Shown: positions 1 to 8,812, numbered from the stretch's first letter. The stretch is 64,000 nt of DNA from Lactobacillus sp. ESL0785 (GCF_029395455.1 NZ_CP113916.1:930001-994000); one strand, 5' to 3'. Notes: generated by a model not told the origin, from the sequence alone. Translations and numbers: made by a program.

Positions 1-362
1 CCATATTCAGCTTCGGCTTTTTCTATGTCCTTAACTAATTTTTTGATCATTTCGGCTGATTCTGTTTTTGGTAACCGAATAACATCAACCCCAGCTTTAA
101 CCATTGCCTTAACATCTTCGTCATAAAATGGTGTATCTTGGCCATTAATTCGAACAACAATTTCGGCACCGCCAAAATCGATGTGCTTAATTGCATTATA
201 AACGAGCATTCTAGCAGCATCTTTTTCAGTTAAGGAAACAGCATCTTCTAAGTCGAGCATAATTGAATCTGCGCCATAAATACCAGCATCTTTAACCATT
301 GCTGGGTTATTGCCGGGAACAAACATCATTGTCCGGCGTAAACGATTCTTTACGTAAGTCAT
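1..362 (-). CDS. citE: Citrate lyase beta subunit, 3' part missing (CitE)
   Basis: This is the beginning (about 120 residues) of the beta subunit of citrate lyase, which splits citryl-ACP into acetyl-ACP and oxaloacetate. The visible N-terminus reads MTYVKNRLRRTMMFVPGNNP and continues with SIMLDLEDAV and VVRINGQDTPFYDED, the conserved start of the HpcH/HpaI-type barrel of CitE. The ATG at 360-362 directly abuts the citD stop at 363-365, as expected for translationally coupled citD-citE. The 3' part, and probably citF, citG and citX, lie beyond the left window edge. The family assignment is firm; only completeness is unknown. Confidence 0.95.
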   Translation of the reverse strand, partial: MTYVKNRLRRTMMFVPGNNPAMVKDAGIYGADSIMLDLEDAVSLTEKDAARMLVYNAIKHIDFGGAEIVVRINGQDTPFYDEDVKAMVKAGVDVIRLPKTESAEMIKKLVKDIEKAEAEY

Positions 363-659
363 TTATTGCAATACCTCCAATTCAGGTTTATCAGTAGTTT
401 CTGTTGCTCTCTGGGCAGCAGCTAAAGTTCTAGCAGCAATGACACAATCAAGTGCACCCTTGTCTGTTGCTTTAACTTTAGCATTGTCAATGCCATATCT
501 ATTTAAGGTATCAGTAATCACCTTTTTAATTTGATCACCATATGCCTTAATTACTTCTGAATCCAAATCAATTTGGATGCCATTACTACCTTGAGAAATC
601 ATAATTTGAATGTCTGAAGATTCTAAAGTTCCTGCGACACCAATTGTTTTAATTTCCAT
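363..659 (-). CDS. citD: Citrate lyase acyl carrier protein (gamma subunit, CitD)
   Basis: This 98-residue protein is the acyl carrier subunit of citrate lyase. It carries the 2'-(5''-triphosphoribosyl)-3'-dephospho-CoA arm on which acetyl and citryl groups are exchanged. The N-terminal motif GVAGTLESSDIQIMI contains the serine (about residue 14) that takes the prosthetic group, and the length matches the family. The start overlaps the end of citC by 11 bp and the stop abuts citE. It belongs to the minus-strand citrate operon and is presumably co-transcribed with its neighbours. Confidence 0.96.
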   Translation of the reverse strand: MEIKTIGVAGTLESSDIQIMISQGSNGIQIDLDSEVIKAYGDQIKKVITDTLNRYGIDNAKVKATDKGALDCVIAARTLAAAQRATETTDKPELEVLQ

Positions 660-1704
660 TAATATTCATTCCTTTCTTAATTCTTGTTTGTAAAATATGT
701 TGTTGACTATTAATAAAAGCCATTGTTGTTTGTGGTACCAGTGGTGCAATTTGATCTAACTGATTGTCCTTAATTAATTGCCGTACATGAGTTGCCGTGA
801 TAATTTGATCACGATTACTAAAACGCTGTACGACTTTAACCTTAACTTTGGGCGTGAGTTCATTAGTTAAACTCTGATTATAGAAATTAGTTGTATGTGA
901 AAAGGGTTCTGTCCCAAGATAACGTCGGGTAATCATCAATGCTGGTGCAATAATGTTTTTAAATACACGAGCATCAATTGTTGTTTGAGTAATAATCAAA
1001 TCATCCGGCGTCTTTAAAAAATATGCCGGAAATGTTGCTTGCGATACCAAGTAATCGCCCCCACTGACAACAATCACATTTGTTAAATCAGCTGTTCCTG
1101 CTTTGACAAGCTGCATTCGTTCACTTGTTCTGAACAAAGATGCATCAGTTGCCACAACAAAGACATAGACTAAATCATTTTCTTGACTTGCCAATTGAAC
1201 TAATTTGCGGTGACCTAAAGTAAAAGGATTGGCATTCATCACAATTGCCGCTACTTTTTTCTGCTCTTGCCCAGTAACACGGGGAATTGCTTTTAGAAAA
1301 TCCTGTACATCTGGCGTGCCACTTTCTAAAAAAGCAGCTTCATCAGTATGTGCTAATTCGCTAAAACCTAAATGTTGAAAGCTAGCAGAATATTTTGCCT
1401 TAGTAAACACAAAGTTATGAAAAATTTTCTGATTAAATTGATATTGCTGCAGGGCGGTCACTATTTGATTAAAGCGACTTCCGGGGGTTGCATTTTGATT
1501 GCAGACAGCAATGTACTTTAAAACATTGCCAGCAATACTGCCAGTTCCCACCAATGTGCCATCATCATCAACTAAGCCTAAAGTATGGTCGATGTTGGCA
1601 ACTTCGCGCGAACTAAAATTATGTAATCCCAGCTTAAGCAAAAATTTTTCCCACTTTGCTTTCACTGCCTTGTCATTCAAATAAAGATCTATTACTTGGT
1701 CCAT
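649..1704 (-). CDS. citC: [Citrate (pro-3S)-lyase] ligase (CitC)
   Basis: CitC acetylates the prosthetic group of CitD using ATP and acetate, which activates citrate lyase. The 351-residue protein has the family's two-part build. Residues 1-130 form a GNAT-like domain. A nucleotidyltransferase domain starts at about residue 150 with NANPFTLGHR (the T/HxGH nucleotide-binding motif) and has a late ITATHVRQLI motif matching the ISSTxVR signature. It lies between a hydrolase gene (12 bp upstream) and citD (11 bp overlap). Length and motifs agree with known CitC proteins. Confidence 0.95.
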   Translation of the reverse strand: MDQVIDLYLNDKAVKAKWEKFLLKLGLHNFSSREVANIDHTLGLVDDDGTLVGTGSIAGNVLKYIAVCNQNATPGSRFNQIVTALQQYQFNQKIFHNFVFTKAKYSASFQHLGFSELAHTDEAAFLESGTPDVQDFLKAIPRVTGQEQKKVAAIVMNANPFTLGHRKLVQLASQENDLVYVFVVATDASLFRTSERMQLVKAGTADLTNVIVVSGGDYLVSQATFPAYFLKTPDDLIITQTTIDARVFKNIIAPALMITRRYLGTEPFSHTTNFYNQSLTNELTPKVKVKVVQRFSNRDQIITATHVRQLIKDNQLDQIAPLVPQTTMAFINSQQHILQTRIKKGMNINGN

Positions 1705-1716
1705 TTAGTCACTTTC

Positions 1717-2505
1717 TTATTCTGAACAGCTATTTAAAAATGTCATAATTGCAGCATACATTGCTGCTGGTTGTTCTGCCTGAATTAAATGACCACAATT
1801 AGAGATAACTTTCGCCTTAATTTTAGGGTTCAAATCTTGCATTTGCGTGGCAAAATGATAATCAAAAAATGGCGATTTTTCTCCTGCTAAAACTAGCAGC
1901 GGGATATCTAAATCAAGTAAAACATCTCGCCAATCTTGTTCAGCATGATCAAGCAGGCAAAGATAATTATCAGCAGGCAAATAAGGATATTGTTGGGCTT
2001 CCAATTTTGCCTGATTAAACATTTCATCATCAATATGGGCATAAGAAGCAGTGCCAAAATCAAACTTTAAGTATTCAGGATAATTATTCCACGTCAAATC
2101 CTTAAAGCCATACTGCCAAGTTTGATCACAAATCATTTTGGGTGATTGATCTAAATCAACAATTGCCTTAAATGGCTTACTACCAAATAATGAAATATAT
2201 GACCATAAATTAGCAGCCCCCATTGAATTACCAATACCGATAACATCTTGCAAATTTAAGATACGCAGTAACTCTGCTAAATCTTGCGCATGACGGCTAA
2301 TTCGTTGCCCCTGATACGTTCTCTGTGACAAGCCTTGATTGCGTGGATCTAATATAATGAAGCGAAAATTCTTTTTGAATAACTCTGCAACTCTAGCCCA
2401 TAATTGACTAGAACCACCAATGCCGGGTATGGCAATAATTGCAGGTTTAGTTCCACCTGTATCGTAATAATGCAATCGGATACCATCGTTAGTGGTAAAA
2501 TCCAT
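1717..2505 (-). CDS. Alpha/beta hydrolase, substrate unknown
   Basis: This 262-residue protein has the alpha/beta-hydrolase fold: an oxyanion HG-type segment PGIGGSSQLW (27-36), the nucleophile elbow GNSMGAAN with Ser94, and a late NCGHLIQAEQP segment carrying the catalytic His. No signal peptide or membrane segment is seen. It sits tightly (12-bp gaps) between the DASS transporter and citC, so it is probably co-expressed with citrate metabolism, but hydrolases are not standard members of cit operons. A thioesterase or lactonase role is conceivable. Nothing in the sequence fixes the substrate. Confidence 0.85.
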   Translation of the reverse strand: MDFTTNDGIRLHYYDTGGTKPAIIAIPGIGGSSQLWARVAELFKKNFRFIILDPRNQGLSQRTYQGQRISRHAQDLAELLRILNLQDVIGIGNSMGAANLWSYISLFGSKPFKAIVDLDQSPKMICDQTWQYGFKDLTWNNYPEYLKFDFGTASYAHIDDEMFNQAKLEAQQYPYLPADNYLCLLDHAEQDWRDVLLDLDIPLLVLAGEKSPFFDYHFATQMQDLNPKIKAKVISNCGHLIQAEQPAAMYAAIMTFLNSCSE

Positions 2506-2517
2506 TGTTGTTACTCC

Positions 2518-3984
2518 TTACCACATACCAATGATTTTCATCCATAACGTGCCGATAACACCGAAGATTAACAGATAAATAATTCCTAACAGGAAGTTCA
2601 TCTTCCACCATTCGCCCTGCTTAACGTAACCTGTGGTAGCTAAAATTGACGCCGGTCCATTAGCATAGTGAGTAGTTGAAGCATTGATTGCACCAGTGAA
2701 TGCAAGCAGCATTGCAGCTAACTTAAGTGGCGCACCAGTTGCAACTGCAACTGATAAGAATGGTAAGTAAAGTGCTGTTATATGAGCAGTTCCACTTGCA
2801 AAGAAGTAGTGAGTATAGAACATCAAAATAACTAAGATTAGCAGTACGATTTGCCAACTAACACCGTGTAAACTTGTTTGAATTGTCTTTGAGAACCAAT
2901 CAATAAAGCCAAATGAAATTAGTTTACCAGCCATAAAGACTAAGATTGACAGCCAAATCAAAATATTCCAAGCACCAGTTTGCTTTAAAGCATCATTCAT
3001 TGTTAAAACGCCTGTTAGTAGAAGCAAGCCAACAGCTAAGAAAGCAACAAAAGTAGAATCTAATTGCGGAATCTTAATAATCCCAGATAAAACCCAAAGA
3101 ATAATTGCAATCAAGAAAACGCTAGCCATGATTTTTTCAGGTGTTGTTACCGGTCCCATTTCTGTTAGCCGATCATCAGCCCATTTTTTGGCATTAGGCG
3201 TTTCCTTAATTTCTGGTGGGAAAATCTTATAAATAACAATTGGAATAACAATCGTAGCAACAATTACTGGAACTAATGCAGCGATAAACCAACTGATCCA
3301 GCTCATGTTGTAACCCTTCTGGGCAGCCATTTGTGAAGCAACCAAGTTTGGTGCCGCACCAGTAATAAATAATGCCGTTGAGATTGTATTAGCATGAAAG
3401 GCCATAAAGTCTAAATATGCACCAATCTTCTTTCGTGATGGATCATTAGGTTTTGACCCATAACTTTCTGAAATTGATTTAGTAACTGGCCAAACAACAC
3501 CACCAGTACGGGCACTGTTAGAGGGAATTAAAGCTCCTAAAATCAGTTCCAAACCAGTAATTGCGTAACCAATTCCGATTGACTTTTTACCAAAACGCCG
3601 AATCATCCAATAAGCAATCCGATTACCTAAACCAGTCTTACTAATGCCGTAAGCCATAATGAAAGCCATCGCAATTAGCCATGCAGCCGAATTACTGAAA
3701 GCACTCAAGATACCTTTAGTGACAACGCCTGTTTTTGGATCAACAACATCTCCAATTGGAGCAAGTCCAACCAAAACAGTTACGATCAAACCAATTAATG
3801 TTGTTCCCCCAATCGGCAGCGGCTTTGTAATACAACCAACAATGGTCGCAACAAAGACGGCAAACATTTCCCAAGCTTGTGGTGTTAACCCAGCTGGCCG
3901 CCAAGGCGTAATACACCACAGGACAATTCCAATTATTAAAGGCCAAATAAAGCCTTTATAATTCACTTTTTCTAAAGTTTTCAT
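2518..3984 (-). CDS. DASS-family citrate/dicarboxylate carrier (CitT-like)
   Basis: This 488-residue polytopic membrane protein belongs to the divalent anion:sodium symporter family (SLC13/CitT/2-oxoglutarate-malate translocator). It has about a dozen hydrophobic segments and two SNT-like substrate loops, at LIPSNSARTGG in the first half and AINASTTHYANGP in the second. Bacterial members of this size without a long cytoplasmic loop often exchange citrate for succinate or other dicarboxylates. The neighbours (citrate lyase, an MDH-like enzyme, and the nearby fumarase and fumarate reductase) make citrate/succinate antiport the most plausible activity. That substrate is inferred from context. 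L-tartrate/succinate exchange (TtdT type) is an alternative. Confidence 0.88.
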   Translation of the reverse strand: MKTLEKVNYKGFIWPLIIGIVLWCITPWRPAGLTPQAWEMFAVFVATIVGCITKPLPIGGTTLIGLIVTVLVGLAPIGDVVDPKTGVVTKGILSAFSNSAAWLIAMAFIMAYGISKTGLGNRIAYWMIRRFGKKSIGIGYAITGLELILGALIPSNSARTGGVVWPVTKSISESYGSKPNDPSRKKIGAYLDFMAFHANTISTALFITGAAPNLVASQMAAQKGYNMSWISWFIAALVPVIVATIVIPIVIYKIFPPEIKETPNAKKWADDRLTEMGPVTTPEKIMASVFLIAIILWVLSGIIKIPQLDSTFVAFLAVGLLLLTGVLTMNDALKQTGAWNILIWLSILVFMAGKLISFGFIDWFSKTIQTSLHGVSWQIVLLILVILMFYTHYFFASGTAHITALYLPFLSVAVATGAPLKLAAMLLAFTGAINASTTHYANGPASILATTGYVKQGEWWKMNFLLGIIYLLIFGVIGTLWMKIIGMW

Positions 3985-4003
3985 AATTATCCTTCTTTAT
4001 TAT

Positions 4004-4702
4004 TCAAAGGCGATATATATCGTCAATAATCTTGTAATCTTTTTCGGCAAGCTTAATATCAACCCAGTCTAAATTGCCGGTACCATCATGATAACTTGCA
4101 GCTTTAGCATCGTCTTCTTTATGAAAGGCTTGAACCTTTGGTAATAATTCTGCAGCATCTTCACGACCCACTCTAACAACGCCATCAGCATCGCCTAAGA
4201 TAATATCTCCGGGATAAACACTGGTATTACCACATGAAATTGGCACGTTAATTTCACCAGGACCTTCTCTATAAGGACCATTAGGTGTTGTACTAACTGC
4301 ATAAATTGGCAAATCCCAATCTCTTAATGTATCAATGTCACGCATTGGACCATCAATAACAACTCCAGCAACATGCCTTTGATCTCTTAACCATGTCATC
4401 ATTACTTCACCAATAATGGCACGAGTATTATCACCTTCATTGTCAATCACAACCACATCACCTGGGTGACAATATTTTAATGCAGCAAATATTGTCAAGT
4501 TGTCGCCCGGACGATTATGAACAGTAAAGGCTGGACCACACATTTCCTTTTTAGGTTTAGACATTAACCTGATCCGTGGTGACATTGCCCCTGTTCTGTT
4601 CATGCAGTCGGCCACATTAGATGAAGGTAATTCTGTATATGCTTTAATTACATCTGCATCTGGCAATTCTCTTTTTAAAAAAATTCGCTTGCCATCTTCC
4701 AT
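4004..4702 (-). CDS. RraA-family protein, possible oxaloacetate decarboxylase
   Basis: This 232-residue protein belongs to the RraA / HMG-CHA aldolase family. The active-site pattern is present: GEVMMTWLRDQ (98-108) and DGPMRD (117-122), where Arg121 and Asp122 correspond to the substrate-binding Arg and metal-binding Asp. Family enzymes cleave 4-hydroxy-4-methyl-2-oxoglutarate-type substrates and often decarboxylate oxaloacetate. RNase E inhibitors such as RraA lack the aldolase residues. It lies between the MDH-like gene and the citrate carrier, so an oxaloacetate decarboxylase producing pyruvate from the citrate-lyase product is an attractive inference. The pathway has no other visible decarboxylase in this window. 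Confidence 0.85.
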   Translation of the reverse strand: MEDGKRIFLKRELPDADVIKAYTELPSSNVADCMNRTGAMSPRIRLMSKPKKEMCGPAFTVHNRPGDNLTIFAALKYCHPGDVVVIDNEGDNTRAIIGEVMMTWLRDQRHVAGVVIDGPMRDIDTLRDWDLPIYAVSTTPNGPYREGPGEINVPISCGNTSVYPGDIILGDADGVVRVGREDAAELLPKVQAFHKEDDAKAASYHDGTGNLDWVDIKLAEKDYKIIDDIYRL

Positions 4703-4721
4703 TAAAAACGCCTCTTTTAAC

Positions 4722-5651
4722 TTAATCTAAATTAACACCTGCTAAAACCTCTTGCATCTTGTCAGCTGAGTTAAGCATCTTCGCTTTTTCTTCCTCTGAT
4801 AAGTTAGCTTCAATTACATGGCTAATTCCTGTACCATCAATTGCAGTAGGTGTACCTAAATAAAGTTCGTGCTTAATGCCATATTCACCATTAATCGGTG
4901 CTGACAACGGCATTACAATTGAATGATTATCCAAAATTGCACTAACAATTTGGGTTAACATCACAGCGATACCATAAAAAGTTGCACCCTTGTTTTCGAT
5001 GATTTTACCGCCCTTTTGCCGAATGTCACTTTCAACGCTGGCTAAAACCTCAGCGTTAATTTCGCCGTAATCACGTAAAGCCTTGCCAGCAACACTAGAT
5101 TCATCAAAGTTCTCAAACGAGGTATCACCATGTTCACCCAAAACCATTGAATTAACAGCAGCAACTGGAACATTCAACTTCTTAGCCAATTCAACTTGTA
5201 AACGGGCCGAATCAAGTGAAGTACCAGTACCAATAACCTTATTCTTAGGGAAACCAGATAATTTTTGCGTTAAAGTTGTTAAAATATCAACTGGGTTAGC
5301 AGAAACAACGAAGATGCCCTTAAAGCCAGAATCAACAACTGGTTGAACAATACTCTTTAAAATGTTGACGTTCTTGTTAACTAGGTCAAGTCTAGTTTCA
5401 CCCGGTTTACGAGGAACACCAGCAGTAATAACTACAACGTCAGCATCTTTTGCATCAGAATATTCACCCGGATGAATATTGCACTCACCAGCAAAAGGTG
5501 TAATATCCTCTAAATCCATTGAATCACCAACTGGACGTTTTTTCACAACATCAGCGATTACTAATTCGTCAACCTTTGTGTGTTGCAACAAATCATTTGC
5601 AAAAGTCGAACCAACGGCACCATCACCAACAAGTAATACTTTTCTAGTCAT
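4722..5651 (-). CDS. LDH/MDH-superfamily dehydrogenase, malate-type substrate residue
   Basis: This 309-residue NAD-dependent 2-hydroxyacid dehydrogenase has a Rossmann glycine motif (GDGAVGSTFA, 9-18), an Asp at the end of the second strand (D34, NAD preference), the catalytic pair Arg87 and His174 (GEHGDTSF) and a substrate Arg150 (SLDSAR). The substrate-specificity loop reads AGVPRKPGETR. The residue aligned with Gln102 of lactate dehydrogenase is Arg81, as in malate dehydrogenases (Arg81 in E. coli Mdh). Overall the protein resembles Lactobacillus L-LDH and keeps the LDH-type KGATFYG segment, so sequence similarity alone would call it ldh. Position at the head of the citrate operon supports oxaloacetate reduction. 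It has its own promoter. Confidence 0.85.
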   Translation of the reverse strand: MTRKVLLVGDGAVGSTFANDLLQHTKVDELVIADVVKKRPVGDSMDLEDITPFAGECNIHPGEYSDAKDADVVVITAGVPRKPGETRLDLVNKNVNILKSIVQPVVDSGFKGIFVVSANPVDILTTLTQKLSGFPKNKVIGTGTSLDSARLQVELAKKLNVPVAAVNSMVLGEHGDTSFENFDESSVAGKALRDYGEINAEVLASVESDIRQKGGKIIENKGATFYGIAVMLTQIVSAILDNHSIVMPLSAPINGEYGIKHELYLGTPTAIDGTGISHVIEANLSEEEKAKMLNSADKMQEVLAGVNLD

Positions 5652-5703
5652 AAATTAGATTCCTTTCAAAAATTATAAAAAGTTGTACTTATTTACACAA
5701 ATT

Positions 5704-5732
5704 ATTATAAAACTCTAGCTGCTATTTTACAA
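5704..5732 (-). promoter_or_regulatory. Promoter of the citrate operon
   Basis: On the minus strand a -35 TTGTAA (5727-5732) and a perfect -10 TATAAT (5704-5709) are separated by 17 bp. The start codon of the dehydrogenase follows about 50 bp downstream, after the Shine-Dalgarno sequence AAAGGAA. This is the only strong promoter seen ahead of the seven-gene unit running to citE. Confidence 0.75.
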
Positions 5733-5772
5733 TATTCAAAATAAAATAATTTATTTTTAAAAAGTTAAACAG

Positions 5773-5786
5773 ATATAGCGCTTACA
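5773..5786 (-). promoter_or_regulatory. Candidate cre (CcpA) box upstream of the citrate operon
   Basis: The minus strand reads TGTAAGCGCTATAT, matching 13 of 14 positions of the cre consensus TGWAARCGYTWNCW. It lies about 40 bp upstream of the -35, a position that would suit activation or weak repression by CcpA rather than direct promoter occlusion. Binding is inferred. Confidence 0.5.
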
Positions 5787-5879
5787 AAAGAATTTGATCA
5801 AAATTATAAAACTATTCTTTTATGAACTATAATCAAAAATGAAATTACTCTGTCTAACTTCATGAAGAAAATTTATAGT

Positions 5880-5920
5880 AAAAAAAGCAAGAACAACATT
5901 TAGTTCTTCTTGCTTTTTTA
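5880..5920 (-). terminator. Intrinsic terminator after fumarate reductase
   Basis: Inverted arms AAAAAAGCAAGAA and TTCTTGCTTTTTT flank a short loop. On the minus strand the hairpin ends in a run of T. It closes the fumarase-fumarate reductase transcript before the citrate operon promoter. Confidence 0.85.
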
Positions 5921-5930
5921 TTTATCTTTT

Positions 5931-7328
5931 CTACTTGTTTGTCCGCACAAATTCTGTCATCTGGATACCAGCTTGACGACCAAAGACAACCGTCTCAGCG
6001 ATTGAATTACCACCAATCCGATTGTTACCATGCAATCCGCCAGAAACTTCACCAGCAGCGTACAGACCCTTAATCACATTACCATTAGTATCCAAGACTT
6101 CTGTCTTTGGTGTAATATGAATGCCACCCATCGTGTAATGAACAGCTGGGTGAATATGAATAGCGAAGTACGGGCCACGATCAATTGCACGATCCATTCC
6201 TGTCATCCGACCATATTCAGCATCATTTTTAGCAGCAACTGCTTTATTCCATCCAGTAATTGTCTTTTCCAAGTTAGCAGCATCAATGTTAATCGCACTA
6301 GCCAAGTCTGCCAATGAATCACCATGCTTAACAAGACCGACATGATCATAGAACTCTACTGCAGTAAAATTATCACGAATACTTTGGTCAAAGATCAAAT
6401 ATGCACCATCTTCATGCAAATCAGTAATTGCATTAGAAACGATTTTGCGCGTATTCATTTCATTGACAAACCGTTGTCCAGCCTTATTGACGAGGATTGC
6501 TCCTTCACCACGTAAGCCTTCACCAATTAAGTAAACATGATCGGTATCAGTTTGCGCAGTTGGATGCACTTGAATAAAGTCCATTTGTTCCAATTGAGCA
6601 TCAATATTGCTGGCTAACTTCAAACCATCACCAGTTGCGCCGGGTTGATTAGTCGTCTTATAATCAGCTAAGTCTGGACGATACTTCTTAATCATTTCCT
6701 TAGAAGCACCAAAACCACCAGAAGCTAGCATTACTGCCTTAGCGTTAACAGTTTTTATGCCATTATCTGTTTCAACTTCAATTCCAGTAACTATACCAGC
6801 TTCATTTTTAATTAACTTAGTTACCTTAGCGTTATTAAAAATCGGCACATTGTCTTTTTGCATTTGCTTCAAAGCACCAGTAACTAAGTAACCACCAACT
6901 GGAGCCATTGATGCGGGACGATGAGCCCGTTTTTTGCTCATCCCACCAGTAATTGTTAAGTTAGTCAGTTCAATTCCATGGTCCATTAGCCAGCTAATCG
7001 CAATTGCAGAGTGGTCAACAAAGTACCGTAATAAATCGCGGTCGTTCATTAAGCCGCCGCCCTTTAAGGTTTCTTGGTAAAAATCTTCTTTATTATCAAT
7101 AATCCCTTCTTGCAATTGCACAAGACTTTCTGAGGCATTCATCCCTGACGATGCCCGGTTAGTATTACCACCAAGACCATCATTTTTTTCAAAAACAGCA
7201 ACTTTCAAGCCTAATTCATGTGCTTGAATTGCTGCAGTTAATCCAGCACCACCGGCACCAACGATTACTGCATCATAGTTACTTTCGATTTCAGAACTTT
7301 GATTTGGGGTAAAAATAAATTTTGCCAT
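5931..7328 (-). CDS. frdA: Soluble fumarate reductase flavoprotein (flavocytochrome c family)
   Basis: This 465-residue FAD enzyme reduces fumarate to succinate. The N-terminus carries the dinucleotide-binding motif VIVGAGGAGLTAAIQA (21-36) followed by the family GGNTNRASSGMNAS segment. RGEGAILVNKAGQRFVNEM holds a catalytic Arg, HYTMGGIHI follows, and the C-terminal GGLHGNNRIGGNSIAE closes the FAD site. No FMN-binding, heme or iron-sulfur region is present and there is no signal peptide, so it is the short cytoplasmic single-subunit type known from lactic acid bacteria. It lies 16 bp downstream of fumC. Together they reduce malate to succinate and reoxidise reduced cofactors; the electron donor is not evident. 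Confidence 0.92.
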   Translation of the reverse strand: MAKFIFTPNQSSEIESNYDAVIVGAGGAGLTAAIQAHELGLKVAVFEKNDGLGGNTNRASSGMNASESLVQLQEGIIDNKEDFYQETLKGGGLMNDRDLLRYFVDHSAIAISWLMDHGIELTNLTITGGMSKKRAHRPASMAPVGGYLVTGALKQMQKDNVPIFNNAKVTKLIKNEAGIVTGIEVETDNGIKTVNAKAVMLASGGFGASKEMIKKYRPDLADYKTTNQPGATGDGLKLASNIDAQLEQMDFIQVHPTAQTDTDHVYLIGEGLRGEGAILVNKAGQRFVNEMNTRKIVSNAITDLHEDGAYLIFDQSIRDNFTAVEFYDHVGLVKHGDSLADLASAINIDAANLEKTITGWNKAVAAKNDAEYGRMTGMDRAIDRGPYFAIHIHPAVHYTMGGIHITPKTEVLDTNGNVIKGLYAAGEVSGGLHGNNRIGGNSIAETVVFGRQAGIQMTEFVRTNK

Positions 7329-7344
7329 ATTTCTCCTCTATTAT

Positions 7345-8748
7345 TTATTCTTCAGGTTTTGTCCGGTCAATATTGGTCATTTGCATGTAATCCATCCATT
7401 CATCATATTGAGCTTCCGTAACTTTACCGCTCTTTAAGGCTGCTTCTTTTAAAGTAGTACCTTCTTTATCGGCAGCCTGGGCAATTTTAGCAGCGTCATG
7501 GTAACCAATGTGTGGTGATAATGCAGTTACAGTCATCAATGAATCTTCCAATAATTCGTCCATTCTTGCAGAATTGACAGTTAGACCAGCAATCATTTTA
7601 TCAGCAAACCCGGTAATTGTACCAGTTAAAATATCACAAGAATCTAAGAATGCAGCAATCATTACTGTCTTAAAGACATTCATTTCAAAATTACCTTGTG
7701 AAGCAGCAAAAGTAATCGTTGTATCGTTACCAAAAACTTTAGCAGCAGCCATTGTAACAGCTTCAGCTTGTGTTGGGTTAACCTTACCTGGCATGATTGA
7801 TGATCCTGGTTCGTTGGCAGGAATATTTAATTCATGATAACCAGCACGCGGACCTGAAGCCAAAAAGCGAATATCTTGAGCAATCTTGAACATATCAGCA
7901 GCTAAAGTCTTCAAAGCACCATGAACTACATCAAGACCGGAATGATGAGCTAAGCCCCAGAATTTATTAGTCTTAACTTCAAAAGTATGACCGTAAACTT
8001 CTGATAACTTACCAGCAATCTTTTCAGTCATTCCTGGTGCGGCATTTAATCCTGTACCAACAGCTGTCCCGCCAATTGCTAATTCATACAAAGTTGGTTT
8101 CAATTCCTTAATATAAGCCAAATCATGCTTCAATGCTGAAATATAGCCGGATACTTCTTGACCAAAGGTAACAGGTGTTGCATCTTGTAAGTGAGTACGA
8201 CCAACCTTAACCGTCTTCCAATATTTGTCTTGCTTAATCTTTAATTCATCAATTAAGTGTTGAATTGCTGGCTCTAACTTGTCCAAAGCTTCAACTGCCA
8301 CAATATTCATTGCAGTTGGGTAAGTATCATTAGATGATTGTCCCCGATTGACATCATCATTTGGCAAGATGTCTAAGCCTGGATGAAGCTTATTAGCTAA
8401 ATTAGCCACAACTTCATTAACATTCATGTTGCTCTGCGTGCCTGAACCAGTTTGCAAAACATGCAATGGAAAATCTTTACGCAAATTAACGTCATCGAGC
8501 TTTAAAAGCTGATCAATGGCATCTTCAATTGCAGCACCTTTTTCCTTAGGTTCATCCCCCACTTCAACGTTTGATTGAGCAGCAGCCTTCTTTAAGTTAA
8601 GAAATGCCCGAATAATTGCTAGTGGCATTAATTCACCACTTGGGAAATTATTGCGGCTGCGTTCTGTTTGTGGACCCCATAATGCATCTTTAGGAATTTT
8701 TACTGGACCAATCGTATCACTTTCAATGCGGTATTCTTCTTCATTCAT
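7345..8748 (-). CDS. fumC: Fumarate hydratase class II
   Basis: Fumarase converts malate and fumarate. The protein has the superfamily signature GSSIMPGKVNPTQ, the LQTGSGTQSNMNVNEV substrate loop and GRTHLQDATPV. I place the start at the ATG at 8746-8748 (MNEEEYRIES), giving 467 residues, because AAAAGGAG lies 8 bp upstream. An in-frame ATG 66 bp earlier would put translation inside the -10 region at 8813-8818. It is the first gene of a two-gene unit with fumarate reductase. Here it most likely runs in the reductive direction, from malate supplied by citrate metabolism. Confidence 0.96.
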   Translation of the reverse strand: MNEEEYRIESDTIGPVKIPKDALWGPQTERSRNNFPSGELMPLAIIRAFLNLKKAAAQSNVEVGDEPKEKGAAIEDAIDQLLKLDDVNLRKDFPLHVLQTGSGTQSNMNVNEVVANLANKLHPGLDILPNDDVNRGQSSNDTYPTAMNIVAVEALDKLEPAIQHLIDELKIKQDKYWKTVKVGRTHLQDATPVTFGQEVSGYISALKHDLAYIKELKPTLYELAIGGTAVGTGLNAAPGMTEKIAGKLSEVYGHTFEVKTNKFWGLAHHSGLDVVHGALKTLAADMFKIAQDIRFLASGPRAGYHELNIPANEPGSSIMPGKVNPTQAEAVTMAAAKVFGNDTTITFAASQGNFEMNVFKTVMIAAFLDSCDILTGTITGFADKMIAGLTVNSARMDELLEDSLMTVTALSPHIGYHDAAKIAQAADKEGTTLKEAALKSGKVTEAQYDEWMDYMQMTNIDRTKPEE

Positions 8749-8812
8749 TATTAAGTCTCCTTTTGGGAAATAACTCCCCGATATTTTGTTAATTATACTA
8801 ATAACTATCTTC

